Origin: Clostridia bacterium
Lineage (GTDB): Bacteria > Bacillota > Clostridia > Oscillospirales > CAG-272
DNA: 61,978 nucleotides
Direction: 5' to 3'
Assembly: GCA_017451485.1 (NCBI GenBank)
Contig: JAFTOG010000051.1
Location: forward strand, 1-61,978
The notes below the pieces were generated by a model. It made no database searches and had not been told where the DNA came from. It saw nothing but the letters and a program-made list of their open reading frames with translations. Both the position numbers and the translations under genes were made by a program. This document shows positions 36,073-45,550 of this stretch, piece after piece; the first letter of the stretch is position 1, and each line of letters opens with the position of its first letter.

Positions 36073-36612
36073 TTATTTAGCAAAGGGTGCGCCCATAAGT
36101 GTGAGCAGCTCTTTTGCTTCTTCGTCTGTGGTTGCAGTTGTTACGAATGTGATATCCATACCACGGATCTTGTCAACCTTGTCATACTCGATCTCGGGGA
36201 AGATAAGCTGTTCCTTGATACCCATGGAGAAGTTACCACGGCCGTCAAAGCCGTTTCCGTTGATACCCTTAAAGTCACGAACTCTGGGAAGTGCGAATGT
36301 GAAGAGCTTATCCATAAACTCAAACATTCTCTCGCCACGAAGTGTAACCTTAACACCAATCTTTACGCCCTCACGGAGCTTAAAGTTAGCAACGGACTTT
36401 CTTGCGTATGTGGGAACTGCCTTCTGACCTGTGATAAGTGTAATTTCATCAATGATGTTGTCGATAACCTTTGCGTTATCCTTTGCATCGCCTGCACCAA
36501 CATTGATTACGATCTTGTTGAATCTGGGAATCTGCATTGAGCTCTTATAAGCAAACTTGCTCATAAGTGCAGGGGCAACTTCATTCTTGTATACTTCTGT
36601 AAGTCTAGCCAT
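36073..36612 (-). CDS. rplE: Ribosomal protein L5
   Basis: A 179-residue protein of the central protuberance that binds 5S r[30 protein letters not shown] and the [17 protein letters not shown] segment are characteristic. Confidence 0.97.
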   Translation of the reverse strand: MARLTEVYKNEVAPALMSKFAYKSSMQIPRFNKIVINVGAGDAKDNAKVIDNIIDEITLITGQKAVPTYARKSVANFKLREGVKIGVKVTLRGERMFEFMDKLFTFALPRVRDFKGINGNGFDGRGNFSMGIKEQLIFPEIEYDKVDKIRGMDITFVTTATTDEEAKELLTLMGAPFAK

Positions 36613-36626
36613 CTTTAGTTACCTCC

Positions 36627-36959
36627 TTAGATTTCCTTGCCGCATTTTGCACAAACACGGATCTTCTTGCCATCAACGATATTGTACTTAACTCTTGTAC
36701 CCTTACCGTTCTTATCGCACTTGGAGTTGGAGCATACGAGCTGAACCTTGGATGCGTAGATTGCACCCTCAACCTCTAAGATACCGCCAACCTCACCCTG
36801 TCTTCTGGGCTTTGTGTGCTTTTTAACAATGTTTACACCCTTAACAATTACCTTGCCTTCTTTAGGGCTAACGGCAATAACCTTGCCAACTACATCCTTG
36901 TACTCACCGGAGACTACAATGACAGTATCATCTACTTTTACATGAACATTATTCTTCAT
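36627..36959 (-). CDS. rplX: Ribosomal protein L24
   Basis: An assembly-initiator protein of 110 residues from ATG 36957-36959 (MKNNVHVKVDD), preferred because the longer frame to 36974 runs over the ribosome binding site. A KOW domain is followed by four C-terminal Cys (C76, C81, C103, C106) that probably bind zinc. Confidence 0.96.
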   Translation of the reverse strand: MKNNVHVKVDDTVIVVSGEYKDVVGKVIAVSPKEGKVIVKGVNIVKKHTKPRRQGEVGGILEVEGAIYASKVQLVCSNSKCDKNGKGTRVKYNIVDGKKIRVCAKCGKEI

Positions 36960-36974
36960 TTCATCTACCTCCAA

Positions 36975-37343
36975 TTAAAGTACTTCGGGAGCAAGGGAAA
37001 GGATCTTTATATAATCCTTCTCACGGAGCTCTCTTGCCACAGGGCCAAAGATACGAGTTCCTCTGGGTGTCTTGTCTTCCTTAATAATAACTGCTGCGTT
37101 CTCGTCGAACTTGATGTAAGAGCCGTCTGCACGACGGAGACCCTTAGCACTTCTAACGATTACAGCCTTAACAACGTCGCCTTTCTTAACAATACCGCCG
37201 GGAGCAGCCTTCTTAACTGCACATACAACTACATCTCCGATGTTAGCATATCTTCTGCCTGTACCACCGAGAACTCTGATGCACATAAGCTCCTGAGCGC
37301 CTGTGTTATCGGCAACCTTCATATAACTCTGTTGCTGAATCAC
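36975..37343 (-). CDS. rplN: Ribosomal protein L14
   Basis: Large-subunit beta-barrel protein of 122 residues, start [16 protein letters not shown] and segment [12 protein letters not shown] typical. A 73-base gap without visible gene separates it from rpsQ. Confidence 0.97.
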   Translation of the reverse strand: MIQQQSYMKVADNTGAQELMCIRVLGGTGRRYANIGDVVVCAVKKAAPGGIVKKGDVVKAVIVRSAKGLRRADGSYIKFDENAAVIIKEDKTPRGTRIFGPVARELREKDYIKILSLAPEVL

Positions 37344-37416
37344 TTTTTTATCCTCCTAATAAGGTTTCCCTGAATTTCGGCACATATTTTCTCAATGTAC
37401 CCTCATAAAGGATCAA

Positions 37417-37677
37417 TTATTTTGCTTTTTCGATGATCTGAACAAGTCTCCATCTCTTTGTCTTGGAGAGGGGTCTTGTTTCCATTACTTCAACCTTGTC
37501 GCCAATGTTGCACTCGTTCTTTTCGTCATGAGCGTGGATCTTAGTTGTGCGTTTGATGATCTTGCTGTAAACCTTGTGCTTTACATTATCCTGAATAGCT
37601 ACAACAATTGTTTTGTCCATCTTGTCGCTGACAACGATACCAACTCTTGTCTTTCTCAAGTTGCGTGTTTCTGTCAT
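37417..37677 (-). CDS. rpsQ: Ribosomal protein S17
   Basis: An 86-residue OB-fold protein that binds the 5' domain of 16S r[21 protein letters not shown] and [14 protein letters not shown] are typical. Confidence 0.97.
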   Translation of the reverse strand: MTETRNLRKTRVGIVVSDKMDKTIVVAIQDNVKHKVYSKIIKRTTKIHAHDEKNECNIGDKVEVMETRPLSKTKRWRLVQIIEKAK

Positions 37678-37694
37678 AACTCTTTATCCTCCAC

Positions 37695-37883
37695 TTATGC
37701 GTTCTTCTCGTTGAGAATTGTCTTTACTCGAGCAATGTCTTTCTTAACATCTGCGATCTTGTGGGGGTTGTCGAGCTGGTTAATTGTGTTCTGGAAACGA
37801 AGATTGAAGAGCTCTTCCTTAAGGTCCTTAAGCTTCTTGTTCAAATCTTCAACAGACATTTTTCTAATATCTTTAGTATTCAC
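37695..37883 (-). CDS. rpmC: Ribosomal protein L29
   Basis: A 62-residue helical hairpin protein at the tunnel exit ([14 protein letters not shown]). It begins 3 bases after rplP. Confidence 0.96.
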   Translation of the reverse strand: MNTKDIRKMSVEDLNKKLKDLKEELFNLRFQNTINQLDNPHKIADVKKDIARVKTILNEKNA

Positions 37884-37886
37884 AGC

Positions 37887-38315
37887 TTACTCCTCCACTT
37901 CCTCAGTCTGCTCCTTAACAACAAACTTACATTTGATGGGGAGCTTGTGCATTGCAAGACGCATAGCCTCTCTTGCGATTTCCTCGGATACGCCGTTCAT
38001 CTCGAACAATACTCTGCCGGGCTTAACAACGGCTACCCAATATTCGGGTGAACCCTTACCGGAACCCATTCGAGTTTCAGCGGGCTTTTCTGTAATAGGC
38101 TTGTCAGGGAATATCTTAATCCAAACCTGACCGCCACGACGGATGTATCTTGTCATAGCAATACGAGCTGCTTCAATCTGATTTGCTGTGATCCAAGCGG
38201 GCTCCATAGCTACCAAACCGTACTGACCGTTTGATATTGTGTTACCTCTGGATGCCTTACCCTTAAGGCGGCCTCTCTGAACACGTCTGTATTTAACTCT
38301 CTTAGGCATTAACAT
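37887..38315 (-). CDS. rplP: Ribosomal protein L16
   Basis: A 142-residue protein next to the A-site tRNA. The start [19 protein letters not shown] is the normal family N terminus, so the first ATG is kept. It overlaps the rpsC stop by 1 base. Confidence 0.97.
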   Translation of the reverse strand: MLMPKRVKYRRVQRGRLKGKASRGNTISNGQYGLVAMEPAWITANQIEAARIAMTRYIRRGGQVWIKIFPDKPITEKPAETRMGSGKGSPEYWVAVVKPGRVLFEMNGVSEEIAREAMRLAMHKLPIKCKFVVKEQTEEVEE

Positions 38316-39076
38316 TAGTGTTCGCCTCCTTCAGTGTTTTTAGGAGCACGGGGTGCTCTGCGTGTATTGTTACGGTCACCCTTGTTATCTCTGTTGAATC
38401 TTCTTCTGGGTCTGTCTGTCTTTTCCTCTGTTGTCTTTACAACATCGGAGAGAACCTCACCCTTGTAGATCCAAACCTTGATACCAATCTTACCGTAGGT
38501 TGTGTTTGCTTCCCAGAAGCCGTAATCAATGTCAGCTCTGATTGTCTGAAGCGGAATTGTACCTTCGTGGTAGTGCTCTGTACGAGCAATTTCAGCGCCA
38601 CCGAGACGACCGCTACATGCGATCTTAATACCCTTTGCGCCGAGACGCATTGTTCTTCCGATTGCCTGCTTCATAGCACGGCGGAAGCCGATTCTTCTCT
38701 CGAGCTGGCTTGCAATGTTTTCAGCTACGAGCTGTGCGTCCATATCAACAGGCTTAACCTCAACAACATTAACTGCTGCCTTCTTGCCTGTAAGCTTTTC
38801 AACCTCTTCGCGGAGCTTCTCTATTTCAGAGCCGCCCTTACCGATAATCATACCGGGCTTTGCGCAGTGGATGAATACCTTTACTGTCTCGTTGGAATCT
38901 CTCTCGATCTCGATCTTGGAGATGCCTGCTGCGAGAAGCTTATTCTTGAGATGCTCTCTCAAGTTATAGTCAGATACAAGGATGTCGCCGAACTTCTCGT
39001 CAGAAGCGTACCATCTTGAATCCCAATTCTTGATTACGCCAACACGCAATCCATGAGGGTTAACTTTCTGTCCCAT
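38315..39076 (-). CDS. rpsC: Ribosomal protein S3
   Basis: A 253-residue protein of the mRNA entry channel with a KH domain ([16 protein letters not shown]) and a basic C-terminal extension rich in Arg and Asn. The ATG at 39074-39076 ([14 protein letters not shown]) is the family start; the frame is open to 39112 inside rplV. Confidence 0.97.
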   Translation of the reverse strand: MGQKVNPHGLRVGVIKNWDSRWYASDEKFGDILVSDYNLREHLKNKLLAAGISKIEIERDSNETVKVFIHCAKPGMIIGKGGSEIEKLREEVEKLTGKKAAVNVVEVKPVDMDAQLVAENIASQLERRIGFRRAMKQAIGRTMRLGAKGIKIACSGRLGGAEIARTEHYHEGTIPLQTIRADIDYGFWEANTTYGKIGIKVWIYKGEVLSDVVKTTEEKTDRPRRRFNRDNKGDRNNTRRAPRAPKNTEGGEH

Positions 39077-39089
39077 TTCAGCGTCCTCC

Positions 39090-39428
39090 TTACTCTTTTT
39101 CTGCCACAGCAAGTGTGATGTGGCTTGTTCTCTTAAGTATTCTGTTCGCGCTTCCCTTACCTCTGGGCATTACTCTCTTGAGCATATGGCTTCCGGCGGT
39201 TACGAAGCACTCGGAAACGTAAAGTTTCGATTTATCCATTTGATTGTTGTTCTCAGCATTTGCTACTGCGCTCTTAAGGAGCTTCTCAAGGTACTCACAA
39301 GCTCTCTTGGGAGTGTTCTTAAGAATACCTGCTGCCAATTCAACATCCTTGCCACGAATGAGGTCAAGAACGATCTGCACCTTGCGAGGAGCAATGCGAA
39401 CATCTTTAAGGTATGCTTTTGCTTCCAT
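39090..39428 (-). CDS. rplV: Ribosomal protein L22
   Basis: A 112-residue tunnel protein; [17 protein letters not shown] and the hairpin [17 protein letters not shown] that lines the exit tunnel are clear. Confidence 0.97.
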   Translation of the reverse strand: MEAKAYLKDVRIAPRKVQIVLDLIRGKDVELAAGILKNTPKRACEYLEKLLKSAVANAENNNQMDKSKLYVSECFVTAGSHMLKRVMPRGKGSANRILKRTSHITLAVAEKE

Positions 39429-39446
39429 TGTGATGTGAGCCTCCTA

Positions 39447-39728
39447 TTATTTACCGTTATTGGATGTCTTGGATCCTGCGTGACCCTTGAATGTTCTGGT
39501 AAGAGCAAACTCGCCGAGCTTGTGACCTACCATATCCTCAATTACATATACCGGAACATGGTTCTTAACGTTATGAACAGCGATTGTGTGTCCAACGAAT
39601 TCCGGGAATATTGTAGAAGAACGGGACCAAGTCTTGATAACCTTCTTTTCGTTCTTCTCGTTCATAGCCTGGATGCGGTTGAAGAGCTTTTCTTCTACAT
39701 AAGGCATTTTCTTCAAACTTCTGCTCAT
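39447..39728 (-). CDS. rpsS: Ribosomal protein S19
   Basis: A 93-residue small-subunit head protein, start [15 protein letters not shown] and core [18 protein letters not shown]. Confidence 0.97.
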   Translation of the reverse strand: MSRSLKKMPYVEEKLFNRIQAMNEKNEKKVIKTWSRSSTIFPEFVGHTIAVHNVKNHVPVYVIEDMVGHKLGEFALTRTFKGHAGSKTSNNGK

Positions 39729-39742
39729 TATTCTCTCCTCCC

Positions 39743-40570
39743 TTATCTGCCGTTTCTGCGTTTAACGATATACTTGTTGGTTCTTGCCTTCTTGTTTCTT
39801 GTCTTAAGACCAAGAGCAGGCTTACCCCAAGGAGTTACAGGACCGGGACGACCAACAGGGGACTTACCTTCACCACCACCGTGAGGGTGATCGCAGGGGT
39901 TCATTACAGAACCACGAACTGTAGGACGGATACCCATGTGGCGTGTCTTACCAGCCTTACCAACCTTAATTGTGTTGTGCTCGATGTTACCAATCTGACC
40001 GATTGTTGCCTTGCAGTCAAGTCTTACAAGACGAACCTCACCGGAGGGGAGACGAACCTGAGCCATTCCGTTCTCCTTAGCCATAAGCTGAGCCTGTGCA
40101 CCTGCAGAACGAACGAGCTGGCCACCCTTACCGGGATAAAGCTCAATGTTGTGAATGATTGTACCTACGGGAATGTTCTCGATAGGAAGTGTGTTACCGG
40201 GCTTGATATCAGCCTCAGCACCTGTTGTAAGAACATCGCCGTCTGTTACTCCGTAAGGAGCAATTACATAGCTCTTGTTACCAGTCTCATCCTGGAGGAG
40301 TGCAATGTAGGATGTTCTGTTGGGGTCGTACTCGATACCAACTACTGTTGCATTACCCTCAGCTCTCTTGAAGTCGATGAGTCTGTACTTCTGCTTGTTT
40401 CCGCCACCATGGTGACGAACTGTGATCTTACCGTAGTTGTTACGGCCGGAATGCTTTTTCTTTGTTTCGATCAAAGACTTTTCAGGAGTAAACTTTGTTA
40501 CTTCATCAAAGGACGCTACCGACATATGTCTTCTTGACGGTGTGGTAGGCTTGTATTTCATTGTTGCCAT
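39743..40570 (-). CDS. rplB: Ribosomal protein L2
   Basis: A 275-residue protein needed for subunit association and the peptidyl transferase centre. The conserved C-terminal segment with the critical His is intact ([18 protein letters not shown]). Confidence 0.97.
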   Translation of the reverse strand: MATMKYKPTTPSRRHMSVASFDEVTKFTPEKSLIETKKKHSGRNNYGKITVRHHGGGNKQKYRLIDFKRAEGNATVVGIEYDPNRTSYIALLQDETGNKSYVIAPYGVTDGDVLTTGAEADIKPGNTLPIENIPVGTIIHNIELYPGKGGQLVRSAGAQAQLMAKENGMAQVRLPSGEVRLVRLDCKATIGQIGNIEHNTIKVGKAGKTRHMGIRPTVRGSVMNPCDHPHGGGEGKSPVGRPGPVTPWGKPALGLKTRNKKARTNKYIVKRRNGR

Positions 40571-40588
40571 GTTAACTTCCTCCCACTA

Positions 40589-40882
40589 TCAGTTCAAGCC
40601 GTTGAAGAACTCGATTTCCTTAGAAGATGCTGTAAGTGTTACGATAGCCTTCTTCCATTCAGCTGTGTAGCCGAAGTGATAACCAAGTCTTTTCGGTTTC
40701 TTCTTCATATTAATTGTATTAACCTTAGCAACCTTTACATTGAAGAGCTCTTCAACTGCAGCTGCGATTTCAGGCTTTGTTGCATTCTTTGCAACCTTGA
40801 ATGTGTATCTCTTTGAAGATATACCATCCATAGATTTCTCTGTGATAATCGGTTTAATGATTATGTCCTGAGCAAATTTCAT
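40589..40882 (-). CDS. rplW: Ribosomal protein L23
   Basis: A 97-residue tunnel-exit protein that docks trigger factor and [15 protein letters not shown] and [16 protein letters not shown] are typical. It overlaps the rplD stop by 1 base. Confidence 0.97.
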   Translation of the reverse strand: MKFAQDIIIKPIITEKSMDGISSKRYTFKVAKNATKPEIAAAVEELFNVKVAKVNTINMKKKPKRLGYHFGYTAEWKKAIVTLTASSKEIEFFNGLN

Positions 40883-41505
40883 TATGCGTATACCTCCTGC
40901 AATTTTTCAACAGCAGCCTGTGCGAACACGATTGTATTGCAGTTCAGGATGTCGTATGTGTTGATTGTGTTTGTATATGCTACCTTAACGCCTGCAATGT
41001 TGGAAAGGCTCTTTACAACCATAGCGTTAGGGGCATCAAGAACTACAAGGCTCTTCTTACCTGCACCGATAGCGGAAAGCATTGCTGCCATTGTCTTTGT
41101 CTTGAATTCTGTTGCTGCGATAGAATCTACAACGATCATCTCGTTGCTTGCAACCTTGGAGCTGAGTGCACTGAAGAGTGCGATCTGCTTAACCTTCTTG
41201 TTCATCTTGGTTGTGTAGGAACGGGGCTTAGGACCAAGAGCTATACCACCGTGTGTCCACTGAGGAGATCTTGTTGAACCCTGTCTTGCTCTACCTGTAC
41301 CCTTCTGTCTCCAGGGCTTACGACCGCCACCGGAAACCTCACTTCTTGTAAGTGTTGACTGAGTACCCTGTCTCTGGTTAAGAAGATATGCTCTAACTGC
41401 TGCATGGAGGACAGCCTCGTTGACATCAGCACCGAAGATCATATCGGACAAAGCCATTTCGCCAACCTGAGTGCCGGTCATATTTACAACTTTAATATTT
41501 GGCAT
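40882..41505 (-). CDS. rplD: Ribosomal protein L4
   Basis: A 207-residue protein with the long tunnel loop rich in Gly and Arg ([18 protein letters not shown]). In Escherichia coli L4 represses the S10 operon; whether it acts on the long leader here is unknown. Confidence 0.97.
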   Translation of the reverse strand: MPNIKVVNMTGTQVGEMALSDMIFGADVNEAVLHAAVRAYLLNQRQGTQSTLTRSEVSGGGRKPWRQKGTGRARQGSTRSPQWTHGGIALGPKPRSYTTKMNKKVKQIALFSALSSKVASNEMIVVDSIAATEFKTKTMAAMLSAIGAGKKSLVVLDAPNAMVVKSLSNIAGVKVAYTNTINTYDILNCNTIVFAQAAVEKLQEVYA

Positions 41506-41524
41506 TTTCTATTCCTCCTTTGAC

Positions 41525-42157
41525 TTATGCTTTAACGCTGTTTCTGAGAACAACGATACCGTTACGGGCACCGGGAACTGCACCCTTAACTGCGATAAGG
41601 TTCTTTTCAGCGTCTACTTTAACTACTTCAAGGTTAAGTACTGTAAGCTTTTCGTTACCGTACTGACCTGCCATTTTCTTGTTTTTGAATACTCTTGAAG
41701 GTGTTGAGTTAGCACCCATAGAACCAACCTGACGGTGGATAGGACCTGTACCGTGAGTTGCCTGAAGCATGTGGTGACCCCATCTCTTAACTGCACCTGA
41801 GTAACCGTGACCCTTTGTAATGCCTGTAATGTCGACCTTGTCGCCTGCTGCGAAGGTATCGGCTGCTATTACATCGCCTACGCTGTAATCAGCTGCGTTG
41901 TCAAATCTGAATTCCTTAAGGTGTTTCTTTGCAGGTACTCCTGCTTTCTCGAAGTGACCCTTGAGAGGCTTGTTTACATGCTTGGGGGATACGTCCTCAA
42001 AACCAAGCTGTACGGCATTGTAGCCATCTGTTTCGGTAGTTTTCTTCTGTGCTACCACACAAGGACCGGCCTCGATAACTGTTACAGGGATTACTGCGCC
42101 ATTGTCAGCGAAGATCTGTGTCATACCGAGCTTCTTACCGATAATTCCTTTTTTCAT
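41525..42157 (-). CDS. rplC: Ribosomal protein L3
   Basis: A 210-residue protein starting [16 protein letters not shown] at ATG 42155-42157, after GGAGG; the longer frame to 42172 covers that site. The extended loop near the peptidyl transferase centre ([15 protein letters not shown]) is present. A 149-base gap with a nested hairpin separates it from rpsJ. Confidence 0.97.
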   Translation of the reverse strand: MKKGIIGKKLGMTQIFADNGAVIPVTVIEAGPCVVAQKKTTETDGYNAVQLGFEDVSPKHVNKPLKGHFEKAGVPAKKHLKEFRFDNAADYSVGDVIAADTFAAGDKVDITGITKGHGYSGAVKRWGHHMLQATHGTGPIHRQVGSMGANSTPSRVFKNKKMAGQYGNEKLTVLNLEVVKVDAEKNLIAVKGAVPGARNGIVVLRNSVKA

Positions 42158-42188
42158 TTTTGCTTCCTCCATTAATTTAAGGTTATTG

Positions 42189-42228
42189 GTTAACGGTTTG
42201 TCTTAGTCGGAGCCGCCGACCCGTTAAC
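42189..42228 (-). other. Nested hairpin between rpsJ and rplC
   Basis: GTTAACGG (42189-42196) pairs with CCGTTAAC (42221-42228), and inside it GTCGG (42206-42210) pairs with CCGAC (42216-42220). No T run follows on the minus strand. It lies in an unusually long intercistronic gap and may be a processing or regulatory site. Confidence 0.5.
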
Positions 42229-42306
42229 TTGACCTCTCCGTCATCATAGGGTGCATAAGTGGAATTTACACTCTACTGTGCGGTTGGGTTTGGCTTTTTC
42301 GTTGAA

Positions 42307-42618
42307 TTAAAGCTTAACTTCGATTTCAACGCCTGCAGGGAGCTCAAGTCCCATGATAGCATCAGCAACCTTCTTTGAGGGCTTGATGATCTCGATGAGT
42401 CTCTTGTGAGTACGCTGTTCAAACTGCTCACGGCTATCCTTATACTTGTGTACAGCACGAAGGATTGTGATTATTTCCTTCTCTGTAGGAAGCGGAATAG
42501 GACCGGATACTGTAGCACCGTTTCTCTTAGCTGCCTCTACGATCTTTTCAGCTGTAGCATCAACCAACTTGTGGTCGTAGCCCTTGATTCTTACTCTGAT
42601 CTTCTCGTTTACTGCCAT
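42307..42618 (-). CDS. rpsJ: Ribosomal protein S10 (NusE)
   Basis: A 103-residue small-subunit protein that also joins the antitermination complex. The start [17 protein letters not shown] and [10 protein letters not shown] are diagnostic. First gene of the operon, with a leader of about 280 bases. Confidence 0.97.
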   Translation of the reverse strand: MAVNEKIRVRIKGYDHKLVDATAEKIVEAAKRNGATVSGPIPLPTEKEIITILRAVHKYKDSREQFEQRTHKRLIEIIKPSKKVADAIMGLELPAGVEIEVKL

Positions 42619-42896
42619 TTTGCTTTCCTCCTTATTAATATAGAACTTTTACGGGGACATTTGCTCTACACCGTCCCGTGTGTTTCCATCACCCACTTAA
42701 CAAAACCGAACTAATCGCCCGTGGCGAGCCAGTTCGGATAAATGCAAGCAAGTGATCTGCCTCGGTTTTACCAAGGGGAAGACGCACCCGACCTCACATT
42801 TGCTGCCGTGTGAATCAACGCACTCCACGAAAATTCCCTACGAGTACCATAGCAGTGAGGTACCGTAGCAACCTTTCGCTTCTCCGTGCGTTAAGC
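42619..42896 (-). promoter_or_regulatory. Structured 5' leader of the S10 operon
   Basis: Between the promoter and rpsJ lie about 280 transcribed bases without a reading frame. On the minus strand CTACGGTACC pairs with GGTACTCGTAG (42838-42868), and CCGAACT pairs with AGTTCGG (42706-42737) with an inner TCGCC/GGCGA stem, followed by TTTTG. The latter has the form of an attenuator. GGAGG precedes the rpsJ ATG. Autoregulation by a ribosomal protein is likely from precedent but not shown. Confidence 0.55.
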
Positions 42897-42902
42897 CTTG
42901 AT

Positions 42903-42931
42903 ATTTTACCATATAAATAATTAAATGTCAA
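42903..42931 (-). promoter_or_regulatory. Sigma-A promoter of the S10-spc-alpha operon
   Basis: Minus-strand TTGACA (42926-42931), 17-base spacer, TAAAAT (42903-42908), start near 42896. No promoter of comparable quality was noticed inside the 15.8-kb operon, although internal ones cannot be excluded. Confidence 0.85.
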
Positions 42932-42959
42932 TATTTTTTCAGAATTTTTTTATCCCTAT

Positions 42960-43007
42960 TTCGTCAAACGCCAAAATGAAAGTGTCATTTTTGTGTACTT
43001 TGACGAA
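42960..43007. repeat. Nested inverted repeat upstream of the S10 promoter
   Basis: TTCGTCAAA (42960-42968) is repeated inverted as TTTGACGAA (42999-43007), and between them AAAATGA (42973-42979) is inverted as TCATTTT (42985-42991). It begins about 30 bases upstream of the -35 box. It could be a regulator site or a cruciform-forming element; the rest of 43008-43158 shows nothing I can name. Confidence 0.6.
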
Positions 43008-43158
43008 TTTTTAGTGTAAATTCCGTATTTTGCATCCATTTTTATCCCATTTTTCTCTTATAAAAGGCTGGTTTTTTCAAAAATTTCGTATACTTGCACA
43101 AATCGCTCCTATCAATGCCTGATTTTTTCCTTCATTTTAATTAATTATATATAATAAA

Positions 43159-43181
43159 GGGCGAAGATTCACTCTTCGCCC
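43159..43181. terminator. Terminator downstream of araD
   Basis: GGGCGAAGA (43159-43167) pairs with TCTTCGCCC (43173-43181), followed on the minus strand by TTTATTATATA. It keeps araD transcription from entering the S10 promoter region. Confidence 0.8.
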
Positions 43182-43250
43182 CGTGTAATTCAGTAATAAT
43201 TAAAAAGTCCATTCATATTATTTTGTTTTATTCTTCAAAATGGACAAAGA

Positions 43251-43352
43251 CGGAACAAGCACTCATAGCTTACGAAGTAATCATAGCTTGCGAAGCACTC
43301 ATAACTTGTCGCAGGCAATCATAGTTGACAGAAATGACAGGTCATTTCTGTC
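43251..43352. repeat. Modular palindromic array 2
   Basis: Read on the minus strand, units of 18-20 bases of the form ATGAKTRCTTCGNAAGCT occur about four times in tandem (43255-43326), each with a small CTTCGNAAG hairpin and a TATGA spacer. At the gene-side end is a 12-bp perfect stem GACAGAAATGAC/GTCATTTCTGTC (43327-43352) that contains the TGA stop of araD (43342-43344). Same overall plan as array 1. Confidence 0.75.
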
Positions 43353-44043
43353 CATAATATGCGTTCGGTCCGTGCTTTCTGTCGTAGTGCTTACGGAGAA
43401 GAACCTCCTGCATTCTTGTGGTTTCGCCGTTTGCCTGGAGCATAAGCATTTCTGTATTGTAGGACATCATTGCCACCTGCTCAAGAACTACAGCTGCCTC
43501 CACGGATGCCTTAGCATCCTTGCCCCATGTAAAGGGACCGTGAGAGTGAACCAGTGCAGCGTGCATCTGCTCTGCTCCGATATCCTTAATAGCCTCAAGA
43601 ATTACTGTTCCTGTCTCCTTTTCATACTGACCCTTAATCTCTGCCTCGGTCATTTTCCTTGTACATGGAATAGCTGTACCGAAGTAATCTGCGTGGGTTG
43701 TACCGTAGGGCGTAATGCTCCTGCCGGCCTGAGCATAAATAGTCGCCCATGGGGAATGGGTATGAGTTACACCACCGATTTCCGGATATGCCTTATAAAG
43801 CTCAAGATGAGTAGGAGTATCGGAGGAGGGCTTAAGAGTACCCTCTACAACATTACCGTCAAGGTCAAGAACAGGGAGCATATCGGGGGTAAGCTCATCG
43901 TACTCTACTCCCGAGGGCTTAATAACCACAAGCCCCTTCTCTCTGTCTATACCACTTACATTACCCCATGTAAATGTAATAAGATTGTATTTAACCAGCA
44001 TCATATTGGCTTCATATACTTGTTTTTTAAGCTCTTCTAACAT
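43342..44043 (-). CDS. araD: L-ribulose-5-phosphate 4-epimerase
   Basis: Converts L-ribulose 5-phosphate to D-xylulose 5-phosphate in arabinose breakdown. The 233-residue class II aldolase-fold protein has KPSG (42-45), [11 protein letters not shown], the zinc ligands in THTHS (H94, H96) and the later VHSHGPF, and the TTHADYF segment specific to AraD. araA and araB are not in the window. AAAGGAG precedes the ATG. The stop codon is inside the terminal hairpin of array 2. Confidence 0.95.
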   Translation of the reverse strand: MLEELKKQVYEANMMLVKYNLITFTWGNVSGIDREKGLVVIKPSGVEYDELTPDMLPVLDLDGNVVEGTLKPSSDTPTHLELYKAYPEIGGVTHTHSPWATIYAQAGRSITPYGTTHADYFGTAIPCTRKMTEAEIKGQYEKETGTVILEAIKDIGAEQMHAALVHSHGPFTWGKDAKASVEAAVVLEQVAMMSYNTEMLMLQANGETTRMQEVLLRKHYDRKHGPNAYYGQK

Positions 44044-44076
44044 AATATATCTCCTTTAGAGTGATTTTCTGCTTTT

Positions 44077-44105
44077 ATAATAACAAATAATTATACCAAA
44101 GTCAA
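44077..44105 (-). promoter_or_regulatory. Promoter of araD
   Basis: Minus-strand TTGACT (44100-44105), 17-base spacer, TATTAT (44077-44082), about 35 bases before the ATG. Confidence 0.6.
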
Positions 44106-44231
44106 TAACAACAGTAAAAATTGTAAATACTATACTTAGAGCTTTATTTTTGTTCTTTTTATACATAAAGCCCGTTCACAGTCGCAAAAAAGTGAGCAAA
44201 TTCCCAAAAATTGACGATTTCAAAATACTTG

Positions 44232-44260
44232 TTGCTTTTTTTACGATTCTATGTTATAAT
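44232..44260 (+). promoter_or_regulatory. Promoter of the 44.3-kb membrane protein
   Basis: Plus-strand TTGCTT (44232-44237), 17-base spacer, TATAAT (44255-44260), about 90 bases before the ATG. It is divergent from araD; nothing else is seen in the 310-base gap. Confidence 0.65.
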
Positions 44261-44353
44261 GCATACGTATGGAAAACATTACCTACGCTTATTTACAACT
44301 ATTTGATTTATAGCCCCTTCTTATAATAGTGATATTACATCAGGAGTTTATAT

Positions 44354-45226
44354 ATGAGAAAAACCTACCGTGTTTTCAAATATTTCTTTCCGGCAATGAT
44401 ATTTGCCTTTGCCTTAGTTTCAATAATTGGTGCTGTTGCATTTTCGACAGATTACGATACAGAAGCACTCACCCTTGATTTCGGCTCATCTATGGTAAGC
44501 ATTTTTATGATATTGATAGCGTTGACATTCATAGCGTCCGTTGTTTTAAGTGTTATTGTGAGAAAGCTTCATTTTGAACGAATCAAAAAGCACACACGCC
44601 TTACCTCCTTCTGTGGATTCTTTGCATCCATTACAGGACTTGGTGCCTTTATACAGGAAATTGTGAAGGTTGCCGGTAGCACCAGGACTTTTACAATCCT
44701 TGGAATTGTAAGATTAATTCTTACCCTTGCAGTATGTGCTTATTTCGCCATAGAGGCGTTACCCAGATTTATAAACAGAAAATGGGTAATCATCCCAGCA
44801 TATATAAGACAAGCTCTTTCCGCATCATCAATCATATGGGCTGTGCTCGGTATATTTGATGTATACTTTTATCCTGCCGACGGCTTACTCACAACAAGTA
44901 TTCTCTACAACGGAAAAATCATAGCCTATACAGCAATCGCTATGTTCTTTATATTTGAGGGTGTGCGTGAGTTTGCTAAGCCGAAGTACGGTATGCTTGT
45001 CTTCTCTGCACTATTCACCTCTCTCATTACCTTTGCACTTTCCGCAAGTATGATTTTGGCACTTATTGTCGGTGGAATCAAAGAAAATTATCTCGGCTTT
45101 ACACTTTTTGATCATTTCTTTACAATCGGCATCGGCTTATTCTCCATGTCAAGAGTATATTCTATTCTCAAAACCTTAAGACTTACTATTCTCAGCGGAG
45201 AGTATGAACCTATATCTAAAGCATAG
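44354..45226 (+). CDS. Integral membrane protein of unknown function
   Basis: A 290-residue protein with about eight hydrophobic helices, short polar loops and a basic start (MRKTYRVFKYF). No catalytic or transport motif was recognised. AGGAG precedes the ATG. It has its own promoter and a strong terminator, so it is a single-gene unit. Function unknown. Confidence 0.8.
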   Translation: MRKTYRVFKYFFPAMIFAFALVSIIGAVAFSTDYDTEALTLDFGSSMVSIFMILIALTFIASVVLSVIVRKLHFERIKKHTRLTSFCGFFASITGLGAFIQEIVKVAGSTRTFTILGIVRLILTLAVCAYFAIEALPRFINRKWVIIPAYIRQALSASSIIWAVLGIFDVYFYPADGLLTTSILYNGKIIAYTAIAMFFIFEGVREFAKPKYGMLVFSALFTSLITFALSASMILALIVGGIKENYLGFTLFDHFFTIGIGLFSMSRVYSILKTLRLTILSGEYEPISKA

Positions 45227-45249
45227 AACAGGCAGTCGCCTGCTTATAC

Positions 45250-45471
45250 TAAACAAAAAAGAGCGAGTGATCGCTCTTTTTTGTTGCGTACAAATTCTTT
45301 AAGGAGATTTTTCCGAGTAATGCACCGACAGAGGGGAGCTGCCCTCCTGTGACCGACATTAAAGGAGAACTTCAAGAAACTATTATGGAGTCGGACACAG
45401 GTCTCCCCACCTTACACGAGTTAGCATAAGCTAACTCATTCGGTAAAATTATTAGTTAGCCTCCGCTAACT
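45250..45471 (-). ncRNA. Candidate structured non-coding RNA (about 220 nt)
   Basis: A consensus promoter (45478-45506) fires leftward; the predicted 5' end coincides with hairpin AGTTAGC/GCTAACT (45454-45471). Next come ATTTTACCGA pairing with TCGGAAAAAT (45440-45449 with 45307-45316, one mismatch), an 8-bp hairpin GAGTTAGC/GCTAACTC (45418-45437), and a long arm GGGGAG/CTCCCC, CCTGTG/CACAGG, CCGAC/GTCGG (45333-45408). It ends in a 12-bp terminator (45255-45282). There is no credible reading frame. Multi-branched shape and length suggest a conserved trans-acting RNA; the family is not identified. Confidence 0.65.
45255..45282. terminator. Shared bidirectional terminator
   Basis: AAAAAAGAGCGA and TCGCTCTTTTTT form a 12-bp perfect stem with a GTGA loop. 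It ends the rightward membrane protein gene and the leftward candidate RNA. Confidence 0.9.
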
Positions 45472-45477
45472 GACTAT

Positions 45478-45506
45478 ATTTTACTATAAAAAAATCTGTT
45501 TGTCAA
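45478..45506 (-). promoter_or_regulatory. Sigma-A promoter of the 45-kb candidate RNA
   Basis: Minus-strand TTGACA (45501-45506), 17-base spacer, TAAAAT (45478-45483). Confidence 0.8.
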
Positions 45507-45550
45507 TACCTTTTTTAAAATTTCTTTTTCATCTAAAAGAAAAGTTTGTA

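Noticed and set aside
45283..45480. Known riboswitch classes (yybP-ykoY, NiCo, SAM, THF, fluoride) upstream of the DtxR gene
   Set aside because: None of their conserved cores could be found, and promoter and terminator show that the structured RNA is made from the opposite strand.
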